Shown here piece after piece: positions 50,341 through 61,613 of a DNA stretch of 64,000 nt (its first letter is position 1; each line of letters begins with the position of its first letter). The notes under the pieces are model-generated. The model searched no databases and was not told the DNA's origin. It saw only the letters and a program-made list of their open reading frames with translations. This DNA comes from Porites lobata (Eukaryota; Cnidaria; Anthozoa; Scleractinia; Poritidae), in NCBI GenBank assembly GCA_942486035.1, contig CALNXK010000033.1:3621001-3685000 (forward strand), in the 5' to 3' direction. The position numbers and the translations under genes were made by a program.

Positions 50341-52237
50341 GTGTCTGGTAGTGCTTCGCCTGTCGTTGGGTCGGGTCGAATCTTCGCATTTATTGGTTCA
50401 AAAGTGTCCCATGACTTACACGTCAAGTGAGCCGAAAAATTTGGAATTGGATCCGGAATTCTAGGTTAGTTGAATAGGCTTTACTTTTCGTTTCATGTCA
50501 TCTCTATGAAAGTCATAAATAAAAGAAATAATTAACTGAAGTATAGGAAATGAATCCATTTGTGTATTGTGCCTATAAATTGGTACTGGTCTGTGATGTC
50601 ACTTTGGGTCTGACAGATTCTCAAAAGCACTTTACCTGTTTTGATTCCCCAAACCAAGCCTGTTCTTGCAAGGCTTTAGATACCCAGGGAGGGGTGGGGG
50701 GAGTTACTCATCAAAGTCTTTGTAGAAGAACTAAGCCCAAACAGCCAAACCCTTAACATCCTTTGATGACTATACAAAAAACATACCTGGTCATATAGCT
50801 GCTATACAATTAACTGATACCCTTTTCATATGCCTACTGTTCTTAAGGAAAAGCCCTGGGACACGAGGTTGGCCTTCAGTGAAAACACTACATACCATCC
50901 CTTTTACTTACAGATCAGTAAAGGTAGATTTCGCAAGACGTGAACTGATGACAGTAATGTAATTTTCATACCGAGTTCTCCAATGATGAACAACGATTAC
51001 AAAAACATCATTTGTGGTTGCCACGATTGGTTAACTTTCCCGGCTCCTAATACATGCTGTTGTAACAAAGAAAGAACAGTCTTCCTCACCCCCCTCCTCC
51101 CTCTTTTTTACGGATTATCCCGAGTACTGTGATGTTAGCATAGGTAATCACATGATTTTTCTCGTACAATTTGGGATAAATCAGCACTCGTAAATTTTTC
51201 AAGGACTAACCAAATTGCATAAGCCCGGGCACGGGCAACGTTTTGGGGCAGCTGTAGGACAATTTTAACGTTACGTCTCGTTTGGACAAGAAAAAACAAT
51301 TTCAACTTAAAGTTTCGTTCGGGAGTGGACTGGTATCACCTCTCCCCCCCCCGACCTTTAACAAAACCACGCTGGATGCGCCCTTGCTTCGGTTTTCCCT
51401 TCTCCTTAATAACCAACATGTTCAAATTCCAATTCGATGTAGAAAGTGTTTCCAGTTAGTTGGGGACATGTAAGAGGGACACAGGTTCACTAATTCTTGG
51501 AGAACTATTTTGTGTCAACCTCTTTAACCCCCTAAGTCCCCAAAGTGACAAACCTCAATTTTCTCCCTTAACAATATAAATACACAATCAAGAAAAAAGG
51601 TTGTGAGAATTAATAAAATAATCACCTGAGGGAAATGCTTTGATCTTTCAACAAATTCTCTCAACTTAGTCTTTACAGAAATGTGTAGACACAGGTTTGG
51701 AGAATTTGTATGTGGATATTGGGGGTTAAAGGGTTAAATACAGTTTGTTTTTGGTTTATTTTCCATACTCATCATTTTCGGTTTATTTGTTATTCAAGGT
51801 AGCTAAATTAAAATATGGTGGAAGAGAAAATTAAAAACATCGTAAAAAAAAAAATTAAAAAAGAGGAAGAACAAAAGAAAGGGGCTGACAGGGACACTAC
51901 AACAGCTGATGCCAATTACAGCGGGCGGGTTTAATCACCCTGCGTATGCATGATAGATGGATCTTGGATTTCGATTGGGGTCCACTTTACTAACTTAATT
52001 GTTACTTCCTATGTTAGCTGGCGCCAAATACAAAAGTGGTGATGGTCAGGATCAGCTTTCTGACTGATTCTGACTGCCAGTAAGGTAGTTGCTTTCAAAC
52101 AACTCAGGGTAGGAGATCTTGTAACTAAGTAAGAAAAAAAGGGTTTTTCACCTCAACATTTGTTACAAACAATTGGGGATCAAAGGAAGGAGTAAGGAGA
52201 GGATGGTTTGTGTGGTCCTCTCTTATTATTGTTACCG
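50341..52237. other. Spacer between NLR copies
   Basis: No supported gene. Contains a dispersed MITE (51522-51736) and C- or G-runs. The left part should include the promoter of NLR copy 1. Confidence 0.5.
51522..51736. mobile_element. Dispersed MITE with TTTAACCCCC ends
   Basis: CTTTAACCCCCTAAGT at the left and GGGGGTTAAAGGGTTAA at the right. Interior motifs TTCTCCCTTAACAATAT, GTGAGAATTAATAAAATAAT and GGAGAATTTGTATGTGGATA recur in decayed form near 21430-21650, 29440-29622 and 1440-1620. Confidence 0.6.
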
Positions 52238-52510
52238 CGGCAGGATTATCTCAGTCGGTAGAGCGCTTGACTGCAGAGCGGGAGGTCGTGCGTTCGATTC
52301 CCGGGACCGGACCAATACTTAGGGTCTTAAAATGACTGAGAAATGAAGGTACGGCCTTTACCCTGCAAGCGGCGGGCTAGAACTTCGCGTGGCTCGGATG
52401 ACCACGTAAAATGGCGGTCCCGTCTCCAGTAGGAGACGTAAAAATAGTGTCCCCAATTAGTAATTTGTGCTAAAATACATTGACACTCAAATAACGTGCA
52501 TTTTTTTAAC
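52238..52510 (+). mobile_element. tRNA-Cys-derived SINE, copy B (well preserved)
   Basis: The A box TATCTCAGTCGGTAGAGCG, anticodon arm TTGACTGCAGAGCGG (GCA) and B box GTTCGATTCCC give a clear tRNA-Cys-like head. The body has AAAATGACTGAGAAATGAAG and GTCTCCAGTAGGAGAC; the tail is AAATAACGTGCATTTTTTT. It ends six bases before the left border of duplication copy 2. Confidence 0.85.
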
Positions 52511-53759
52511 CAAGGCCCCGAGATACTTCATTTTGGGCAGGAAGCAACAGGTCCCTGGACCCATCCATTTTAGACACACAGTTTATATCTTAGCCGAAAG
52601 AGAAGTATCCGTACGATAAAAAGGGGGAGGATGGGCCTGCATTCCCTTTCACCCCCTGTCGGTTTAGATCCACCTTTGCCTCTTCTGTCCTTTAAGCATT
52701 TTGCTGAAGGATGGACAGTTTGATTTACTAAGGAACGAGGTCAGGCCGACATGTTACTGGTCTAACTGAACTTTAATGACATCATTTCAAAAACCAAGGC
52801 TACGTACAATAATAAACAGGAAACCTGAAAATGTATCAGCCACTATATGTACAAACAATTCTAAAATGACGCTTACTGTAAATCAGTGAAAGCATGATCA
52901 CATTAAGCTAATAACACGCCTATAGGAAAATTTCTTAATGTATATATCATATGTAGCAGTCTATGCGTACTTTACGCGCAGTGGTTTAACCACCGCTCGC
53001 AGGGTACTGTGTAAATGGCTATCTAAAGTGATCATATATGTCTATGATCAATTTGTCACAGTGTCGCCATTATGGAATACGTAACAGCGTTAATAGTATA
53101 GCGTCATTTATATATGAACTGTTTCAGTTTGTTTAAATACACATTGTTAATATGACGTTGCTATGTTTACGCAATACTATATAAAGCCACCGTGTCCTAA
53201 AAAACAATTTTCGCGAGGTGTTAGTTTTATTTCGCAGAATGTTAGTCAATCCCAAATTGTACTAAGTAAAGCTATAATACATCACATGTAGCTATACTGT
53301 ACGTACAACTATCTCAAATGAATAAATACAGTGTCTAACAATTTAACCCAGTCTCTACAATAGCATTGCTGGAGATTTTTAGTTAAGCGTTTTCCATATG
53401 AACCTTTTAATTTTTGAAATCACAACCCGTTCAAGTACCCTATAAAGACATAGTAGTCTCCAAAAACAATTTCGCTTCACCTAAAACTGAAAGTATTATG
53501 AAAGTAATACAACAGAAAATCGAAGGGCTGCGAGATTGCTTTGAAGTTACCTGATCACTGAGAAGCTTTGCAGAAAAAGAAAAAAACAACAACTTCTTCT
53601 AAAGGCTCCAAAAACGCCACTGAATCCAGACTAAAATCAGCGCTATTCAGGGAAAAAACCAACACATGTTTAAATAGATTAGATAAGCGTACTTAACAGA
53701 ATATTGTCATTGGTTTTAAGATACTTTTAGCTTCCTGGGTTATTTTATTACTAAAGAGG

Positions 53760-53933
53760 TTTGGGTAGTATAGCGGGATCCAAAATCCTCGAGAGATGCC
53801 AGATGACTGATGAAGGAGTTAAACACTTCACTGCAGCACTCACATACACTAAGCTAAAACCTCCATAGTACTAATGAAGACACTAATGAAGGATTTAAAC
53901 ATTTAAGTACTGTATCCCGCTAAACTACTCAAA
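53760..53933 (+). pseudogene. Plus-strand LRR fragments between inverted arms, copy 2
   Basis: Same structure as at 39676-39849, with TAGCGGGAT and ATCCCGCTA arms and MTDEGVKHFTAALTYTKLK inside. It therefore predates the segmental duplication. Confidence 0.75.
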
Positions 53934-53950
53934 CATTAAAATGTTTTTAG

Positions 53951-54070
53951 TTGGCAAAAACCCTGATTGTGTTCGTTGCCAGGTAACAACTTCGCAATCT
54001 CAATACATCCTAGCGACTGAAGGTTGTTGAAGCTTAAATCAAAATTCAAAATTCCGTCTACAGAGAAACA
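53951..54070 (-). pseudogene. Leftover LRR-linker module downstream of NLR copy 2
   Basis: Same linker as at 39842-40235 but without the MITE: minus strand again encodes an IEIAKLLPGN-type segment after the stop codon of copy 2. Confidence 0.7.
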
Positions 54071-54089
54071 TTTACATTGCATACAAGGA

Positions 54090-56380
54090 TTAGATAATTA
54101 CTTCACAGTTTATGTTCATTGAGTTTAGGAGATTTTTACCTTTATCAGTTATGTTGGTACCCCAGAGGTATAAGCTGTTTAGTTTGCAGTTAGTGTGTGT
54201 GAGTGCCGTAGATAAATGTTTAACTGCTTTATCAGTTATGTTGTTATACCCGAGGTATAAGCTGTTTAGTTTGCAGTTAGTGTGTGTGAGTGCTGTAGAT
54301 AAATGTTTAACTGCTTTATCAGTTATGTTGTTATACCCGAGGTATAAGCTGTTTAGTTTGCAGTTAGTGTGTGTGAGTGCTGTAGATAAATGTTTAACTG
54401 CTTTATCAGTTATGTTGTTATTTTCGAGGTCTAAGCTGTTTAGTGTGCAGTTAGTGTGTGTGAGTGCTGTAGCTAAATGTTTAACTCCTTCACCAGTTAT
54501 GTTGTTACCCCCGAGGTGTAATCTTTTTAGTTCGCAAAAACCCTGATTGTGTTGGTTGCCAGGTAACAACTTCGCAATCTCAATACATCCTAGCGACTGA
54601 AGCTTATTGTTGGTTAAATAAAAATCCAAAATTCCTTCAACAGATTTAAGTGCATGCACTAATGCTAAACAGTCGAGAGGTGACAGGTTACACCCATTAA
54701 AATCAAGCGCATTACAACCAATTTTCGCCAGTTTCTTTTGAACTTCTCGATCAGAGGCTTTGTTCTCATACATGCAATTGAATAGCGTCACCACTAATAA
54801 CCTGTCTTCACGAGCTGGCCAACAGGTCAGTGTTTCAGTTCGTTCCTCTGAATCTTCATTCATCTTGATTTTAACTATTATAGTATCCGTTTTTGAGGGA
54901 AGAAGGTCGCTGAAAATATCTGTTGATTGTCCTTCTTTTTCAGCCAGCAGTCCAGCCACAAACTGCATCACAACCTTCCACGCGCCATCCTTGATGTGAT
55001 CGGAAACAAAACCCCGCAGTTGTTCGGAACTCAACGTGTCCACCAAATACTTCGCCGCCAAGAACTCCTGTAAGGTCAGGTGTAAAAAGCAATATTGCGC
55101 TCTTCCCTCTGCTAAAGGACGGTCTCTAAAATCAGGTAAACGGTGAAACAGGCCATTACTCTCTAGGTCGTTAACTTCGTGTGATTCAAAAATTAGTCTT
55201 CCGTTTTTAATTCCGTCAAAAGCAATTTTTCCCAGTCGTGTGAACACATTTTGCACAGAGGAAGGCAGTTCCTTAAACGGCTTAAGAAAATACTGTTGAC
55301 CTTCAGTTTTATTGTGGCGATATTGATCATCATCGTAGCTAAAGTAAAACATCCTTACTGCAATTGAGTATATTTCTGTCAGTCTCGTCGGGAGGCTGGT
55401 AAAGCCAGTGTTACCAAGCAACTCTAACAAGCAACTACAAATGATAAAGCAATTAACAGGAACGTAGCAGAAGGCTACAAGGTTTAAGTTACTGCTGATG
55501 TGTTGCTTTATGGTTTCCGCTTTGTCCGCCTCCTTTGTAAACTTCTCTACATAATTATTTACTTGCTCAGTTGAGAATCCCAGAATTTCAACTGTTTTGT
55601 CGAAGTCAAGACTTCTCATACATGACACGGCATTGGGTCTTGTAGTCGTTAGGATTGTCGCACCGGTAAGAATTTTTCCCTCTACTATTTTCTTCATAAG
55701 GAAATAAACAGGCATCGTTTCCTCTTCACTGTTTCTGTACGGAATGTCATCTTCATTTATTTTAGTCCTACCAGTATATTCGTCAAATCCATCAAAAATC
55801 AACAGTACTCGCTCTGGGTTGTGGCGGATGTAGTTCCAGAGCTCTTCGGAAAGAGCGGTTGAATACTCTGAGTGATCCAGAATCTCGCGAAGATTTAGTT
55901 CTTGTTTTCTAGAGTTAAACATTCTCAGCTTAACGAGAAAGGCAACTTTAAAATCGACTTGCGAGTTTTGTGTTTCGTTGAGAAGGTTATCGGACGCCCA
56001 GTTGCGAAGAATCTTTGTGCTAAACATGGTTTTTCCAATTCCAGGACGACCGACAACAAGAATCTTCTGCTCTTTAGCATTAAAAATATCTCCTGGCAGT
56101 GTTGGTCGTAAACTTTCATTGGCTTTGTGGTACTCGTTTAGCTGTTTCACTCTGTCTCCTGAAAAGTCATACTTCGCTCTCCCTTCATAAACAATCAAAT
56201 TGGTGAAGATTTCGTCAAGTTTTAGATCTCTTCTAGGTCCTTCGCCTGGATTATGAAAAGGTGATTTGAGGTCTCTGTAAGGTTTGTCAGTGACATCTCG
56301 GACATGTTTCTTCATACGTTCGATGAAAGGAGCGACTGAGGTTTCATCATAGTGGGTGATTAACTCTTGTGGTTGCGGTC
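54090..56380 (-). CDS. NLR copy 2, NACHT plus LRR exon
   Basis: Single 2291-nt exon, acceptor TTTCTTCAG, stop at 54090-54092. It carries the whole NACHT module and five LRRs, and reads ALVHALKSVE where copy 1 has the stop. It includes HYD after GPQPQELIT. Confidence 0.9.
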
Positions 56381-59300
56381 CTGAAGAAAAAACACTCATT
56401 AGTTTGATAACAAAATTGATATTTTATTAATTCACTGATGACGAATAAAACGATAATAATAATAATAATATTTTCACCACTGTCTAAAATATGCATGTCA
56501 AATGTCAAAATATCACTACCGTAAATCCTCCTTCTTTGAGATGTGGTGGGAGGGCTCAATTAATTTAGAAAAGACGATGGTATCAGCTCTCCATAGAGAA
56601 CTACAAAACCAAGTGGAAAAGCTCAAGTACAAGAAGGTTTAAGGTCATGCACGGAGGATCAGAATCAAATCCAAACTTCCAGTTGGTATGAAACCATCCA
56701 TCCTTATTAGTAAAGAATAATTAGGGGAGGGAAGGGAGGATTATAAGACGGAGGGGGGTTATTTGAGAAGAGGGGGGCTTAATAGAGGATTTACGGTATA
56801 ATCCGGTCTATCATGATAGCTTCTAAATATTGCAAATTATCTCAAACCGTACTGGTCCCTTTTTAATAAGATGCACACTTCTAATGCTTCTTGTTATTTT
56901 ACAGAAATGTATCACATTCACTATACTACTTGAATCTCAACTTAAACAACTTGAACAAGTGGTGAGTGTTGGACAGCTGAATTTGGGATGGCATACACCA
57001 CATAAGCTACATGTACCATGTAGCTTATCTGTGACTGTACTATGGAACGAATCCAACAATAGATTCAATACATCAGATGCCAAGATGTGGCAGCACTTTA
57101 TGATAGCATGATTACCTTGATAATGAGGCCATGAATGGAAAACACGGGGTTCATTCAACATGTGTGCAACAAGAGATGCTGCCATCACACTGGCACAGGA
57201 AGACCAACTCTCTGAAGCTAAATGAGAACCATCTGCATAGTCAGCTATTCCTTTCACAATTAACCACTCAATTTGACAATCAAATGCTGCTGTAAATACG
57301 CCTGTAGAACAACAAAACAAACAGTACATGAGTTTTGAGAAACGTCCTGTTTCATTTAAGTGTCTTCATCAGCAAAATAAGAAACTTGACCAGACAGTGG
57401 GAGATGTTGGCAGCCATTTTTGTATAAGTTTCATAATAGTGTAATTTAAATTTATCAACAAAGATGAGTGTGGGTGGAGGTGCTTGCAAGGCTTGTGGAG
57501 CCAGGAAACTGCAGTCGAGTGCAGCTGCTCATAACCATGACAACCCTTCGAGTGGCAATAATTCAGGCACCATCTCACAGCTAACCAGTGGAGCTTTTAT
57601 TAAGTGGCCACCTTAGTAATACAGTCACCTTGTTATTTTTGGCCTGGCAAAATGGCCATACATTTTCTAATGAAAAAACCTTGTTAACACAGTCACCCAT
57701 TGATGTGGCCAATTGCCATATTTTAAAATCCCAAACAGTAGCATCTTTTACAATAAAATATTTCACCCCACTAAAACCGCCACTTGTCAGAAATTTTGAA
57801 AACTGATTAATGCCTGTAACATGTCAATTTCATTGACCTAGTAATTAAGCTGAGCTTGTTTTTCTACTATTTTTAAAGTATAGTCACTTACAATGTATTT
57901 TGTGGTGGTCTAATAGCCGATTTTTAAAAACTGTTTTATGTCCTAAAGGAGTTTCAAGTAGTTTTTACAACTATGGTGTGTGATATCTACATTCCTGTTA
58001 TTTACTTAAGAGAACAGAGTTGTACAAGAAGTGCGACAGCGATGTATGATGTGCTTGTCATTACAGTCCTCAAGTCATGAAGTTTGACCCTGCCCTTGTG
58101 ATACAGCCACCCCGTTGACGTGGCCAAATTGTTTTGACCCATTAGTGACAGTGTTAACGGGGTTCCACTGTACTTACCAAAAGGAAGGCTGGGTAAGGAG
58201 CAGAACAATTGACCTCAACAGAGAAGCTGTGAATTCCCCAGGGTCCCTGAAGAGCCTTCTCATTTGAAAGACTAACTTAACTGGCCAGCCATGTCAAGAG
58301 TTAAACTTAGGCTAAATTTGATTTAGCCACATAATGTTTTAGGCAATATGACAATTATTTCTCTAGCAGAAACGAGAGGATTTCCGAATGAAACTAACAG
58401 ACATGATTTAAAGTGCCAAACTACCGACCTTTTGACGCTTTAAAGGAAACACAATTTTTGCTTTCCCAGTACAAGTATGATGCATGCTACTGTGTTTCTT
58501 TCCACCTCCTCAAGCAAAACTTGACCTAACTGTGTGCACCTTTACTTATAAAGACTGGCTGCAAAAAAGCAGTTGGCCTACCTTCTCCTTCATTTTCCAT
58601 TGCTATTGCCTGAGGATTGGTTTCAGCAAGTTGATCACGCCGCTGCCCAGAATTGACTTTTTCTGGTCCACTCAGAAACTCTGCAGCAGTATGAACTTGA
58701 ACTTGCTGAGCATCAGACTGGTTCTTCAAAGGTGCTTGCCAGCCATCTTTACAGTTCTTAATGACATCCAGAAAACGTTTGCTCACACAATTTCTCAAGC
58801 CAGTTGACTGTTCTTGATTATTGATCACTACTTTGGGAGCATATGTTGCTATTTTGGCAGGCACAACAACATCTCCTAACTTGCATTTCTCAGGGTGAAG
58901 ACTGCTACACGTACCAACAGATACAACTGCTTTAGGTCTGAGCACAGTGGTTGCCTTCATAACAGAGACAAGAGAGCCACCAGGACCACTACTATTTTCA
59001 TAACATTTTAATAATGCGACTTTAACTTTCTCTTGCCTTCTATCCACATCAGAAAAGTAAACATATCCAAGACCATCAAAATAACATCTATAGGGGTTTT
59101 TTAGCTCACTGTAACAAGCTAAAAACTCACAATCCTTTACTGTCAGTAACAACACATCAACAGGGAGATCAGCTTCATTTGAAGGTTTGGTTATTGTGCT
59201 AATGTCACGCGAAGATGGAAGAACTTTATTAAGCTCAGGAGGGCCTGTAATTGGCTTCTTTGCATTGCTTGCAGCATTGTTTACATAAGAAGGGAGACCG

Positions 59301-60521
59301 CTGGTAAGCTGTGGTACAGAAGCATCACTTCCATCTGATCTTCCAGTTGTATCCTCCGGAAAATCAGTAGTAAGCTGGGGTGTATTGCCATCACTGTCCT
59401 CTGATCTGCTTGTTGAATCTTCTGAAATTCTTATTATCTTAGATCCTAATGAGTGCATGAAAAAGAAATAATTAAAATTAATGATAATAAAAATTGAAAT
59501 CAATAAAATGATATATAATATTTACAACATTATGGAGTGCTAATGGCAGGTTGCAAAGACAGTTGAGTTGATCTATATCAGAGATTTTGAAGCTGTTCAA
59601 AAAACTTGCAGTCATGTAATACACTCCTGCTTGTTTTTTTTAAACAGTACATAAAATTTAAATGTTAAAAATCCCAAAGTTTCAGTAAAACTTGGCCTTC
59701 ATTGTACAAATTGGCAAAACCACAGTATTTTTTAATCATCAGAGGTGGAATTTATGGCATGAGTATTTGAATATTTGAATATTTCTGTGCTAACTGAAAG
59801 TTCAGGACAGCTTTCAGTCTGTCATCTTTTAAGGGTTATTTTGGTAGTTTCTGATTGAGGGTGTAACATTTGGTACCGGTTTTGTTAAAAAATATATGTG
59901 GCCCAAATCAGAGATACAGATCGAAGAGAAAAGCAGCAAGTACTAATGCAACAGCATCAATTAATTTGAATGTAGTGAAAGATTACAAGTTGAAGGAAGA
60001 TGGGCTTCACATTTTTCAGCCTCACAGTAAAATGAGTAAAAAGAAACTCAGCCAGATTTAGCCAAAAGGAGCCTCTGTTAAAAGGCAGTTAACAGTTAAC
60101 CTGACCACGTCCCAGCACGTATTAACCAAATGACAAGTTGTTCCCCCTTCTAAGATCTGAGTAGTTCTATAATCTTTCTGCCTCCATGTAAATAGCCCCT
60201 AACAAAAGGTTCTCTTAAGGTTTGGTCCACATGCAAAAGTTTTTTTTGAAGGACTACACTTCACTTGCTTAAAAATCAGTGGGTTCTTAAAAATGACTGG
60301 GTTCTTTTGTGAGGAGGGATGGGTTCAGCCAAATGTTTTCACTAGTGTCCAACATCACAGCAATTATGACCAAGGTTGCAATAGCCTTACATTGTACAGT
60401 AGTGAGTGATCACATTTTCACTTTTATTTTCATGTAAAGGAGGGCTTATTTTCTTACCATAGAAATTAACTTCTTCATCTGAGTCTTCAGTCACATCCCT
60501 CCATCTCTTTGTTGCTTGCAT
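54090..60521 (-). CDS. PNP-NACHT-LRR receptor, copy 2 (intact, 1134 aa)
   Basis: Four coding exons (60458-60521, 58582-59445, 57116-57301, 54090-56380) join in phase to 1134 codons plus stop. In order: Ser/Thr/Asp-rich tail (1-114) with a repeated DTTGRSDGSD-type unit; nucleoside-phosphorylase-fold domain (about 115-370) with LPVDVLLLTVKDCEFLACYS, VSVGTCSSLHPEKCKLGDVV, MENEGEG (304-310) and GIADYADGS (327-335); NACHT with Walker A GRPGIGKT (482-489), Walker B LLIFDGFDEY (564-573) and TTTRP; the NLR-type FLHLTLQEFLAAKYL; and five 29-aa LRRs (about 988-1134). NACHT is an ATP-driven oligomerisation switch; LRRs usually sense or inhibit; the nucleosidase domain would be the effector (inference). 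No signal peptide or membrane segment is seen. The PNP-type domain could instead bind rather than cleave nucleotides. Confidence 0.9.
54110..54540 (-). repeat. Five 87-bp LRR units, copy 2
   Basis: Units KLNSLYLGYNNITDKAVKHL plus STALTHTNC. The two middle units are practically identical in DNA, pointing to a very recent unit duplication or conversion. Confidence 0.9.
57116..57301 (-). CDS. NLR copy 2, exon completing the PNP fold
   Basis: 186 nt, acceptor TTCTACAG, donor GTAATC. Same as in copy 1 with few substitutions (SHLASESW for SQLTSESW, RVFHSWP for CVFRSWP). GIADYADGS is kept. Confidence 0.88.
57599..58172. mobile_element. Pogo-like MITE in intron 2 of NLR copy 2
   Basis: Partner of 44217-44762. 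It has lost about 20 bp of the left terminal repeat but keeps a clean GGGGTTCCACTGTA right end. Confidence 0.65.
58582..59445 (-). CDS. NLR copy 2, PNP-domain exon
   Basis: 864 nt, acceptor CTCATTAG, donor GTAGGC, phases 1 to 1. The basic run of copy 1 is absent; instead a second Ser/Thr/Asp-rich unit occupies the linker. The PNP core is well conserved between copies. Confidence 0.88.
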
Positions 60522-60550
60522 GACAGTAAGTTGAAATGGCTTCACACAAA
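60458..60550 (-). CDS. NLR copy 2, exon with start codon
   Basis: Acceptor TTTTCCAG, 29 nt 5' UTR, ATG at 60519-60521, 21 codons MQATKRWRDVTEDSDEEVNF plus Y, phase 1 donor GTAAGA. The donor lies 12 nt further downstream than in copy 1, where GTAATT follows GAAGAAG; here that site reads GTTAAT. The reading frame is kept and four residues (VNFY) are gained. Confidence 0.75.
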
Positions 60551-61085
60551 CTGGAAAATTAAATTAATTTTTAAATATTTATTAGCAAAAAAAAAGAAAA
60601 ATCCAAAGCAACTACGATAAGTAACACAGTTGTCATGACCACAAAAAAAATAGTTTGTCAATGGCTTCAAGTGTAAAATCTGGCTTCAGTAGGAGCATTA
60701 ACCATCCACAAATATGCTTGTGAATTTAACTTTTAAGGAAGTTTTTGATCGCAGATCAGGATTCAGACTGAATTTTACAGCAAGTACTACAGGAAACACC
60801 CTAGTGTCTTGGCAGGTTTTGGGCTTTAAATAAGCACATATGGAATTTTAACTTTTATTTTTTTGGTCAAAATAATTCAAACATAAGAATTAAGTTGATA
60901 AATTTGCAGCTGATGCTTCATCAAGTCTAAACCACTGAGTCATACATTAAATTATATGTGTGGTTTTTCCTAAAGAAACGTAAAATTTGATTGGATGATC
61001 ATGTTATGCGACAGATTTGAGCTCAGATTTGCGAATAGCCCATGGATGTTCGATATACTAAAATGACTTCAAGCAGCCTGCATCA

Positions 61086-61604
61086 TAGCCTCCCACGCAG
61101 ACGTTTTTAGGGGAGCTCGTATTTCTTCCCTCCCCACAAACGCCTGCTCAACAGAGGACAACATTCCTTTCCCACGCTTAGCCAATCACGTTGTACTTTC
61201 CAAATTCTGGAAAGTTGACCTTGACCGCAGGTTAACCCGATAATCACTCGGTCTGCATGAAACTTTAAGAAACCTTCATGACCTCTAATAAATGTTAGTC
61301 TCAGAGAGGCAAAAGTAACATTTACTCAGTCAGATTTTAGAATTCTCTGTGCACTGCATAACCTTAGCGAACGAAAGAAAAGAAGGAAAAAGGTAACTCT
61401 AGGGTCACGTTCTGGGTCACGTTTTTTCACTATCACGAGCTTATGAGTCATGTTTAGCCTGTCAACACTTTATTTAAAAACCGTTGATTGGTCACTTACC
61501 ACGCGAATGCAACAATGGGAAAGGAATGTTGTCCTCTGTTGAGCAGGCGTTTGTGGGGAGGGAAGAAATACGAGCTCCCCTAAAAACGCCTGCGTGGGAG
61601 GCTA
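61086..61604. mobile_element. Mutator-like MITE with ~88-bp TIRs and 9-bp target duplication
   Basis: The left arm TAGCCTCCCACGCAGACGTT continues through GGGAGCTCGTATTTCTTCCC and CGCCTGCTCAACAGAGGACA to CATTCCTTTCCCA. The right arm from about 61517 is its reverse complement with very few changes. CCTGCATCA flanks both sides (61077-61085, 61605-61613). Long TIRs and a 9-bp duplication fit Mutator-like elements; no transposase is inside. Confidence 0.88.
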
Positions 61605-61613
61605 CCTGCATCA

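Larger units (their letters stand above)
52517..60667. repeat. Segmental duplication, copy 2
   Basis: Partner of 38470-46572, same orientation, offset about 14.05 kb on the left and 14.09 kb on the right. The left border lies a few bases after the tail of a SINE (52238-52510). Confidence 0.9.

Noticed and set aside
54112..54546. 144-codon plus-strand ORF opposite the LRRs of NLR copy 2
   Set aside because: Same antisense artefact as in copy 1.
54090..60521. Purely metabolic purine nucleoside phosphorylase gene
   Set aside because: The PNP exons splice in phase into a NACHT-LRR exon in both copies, so the domain is part of an NLR-type protein.
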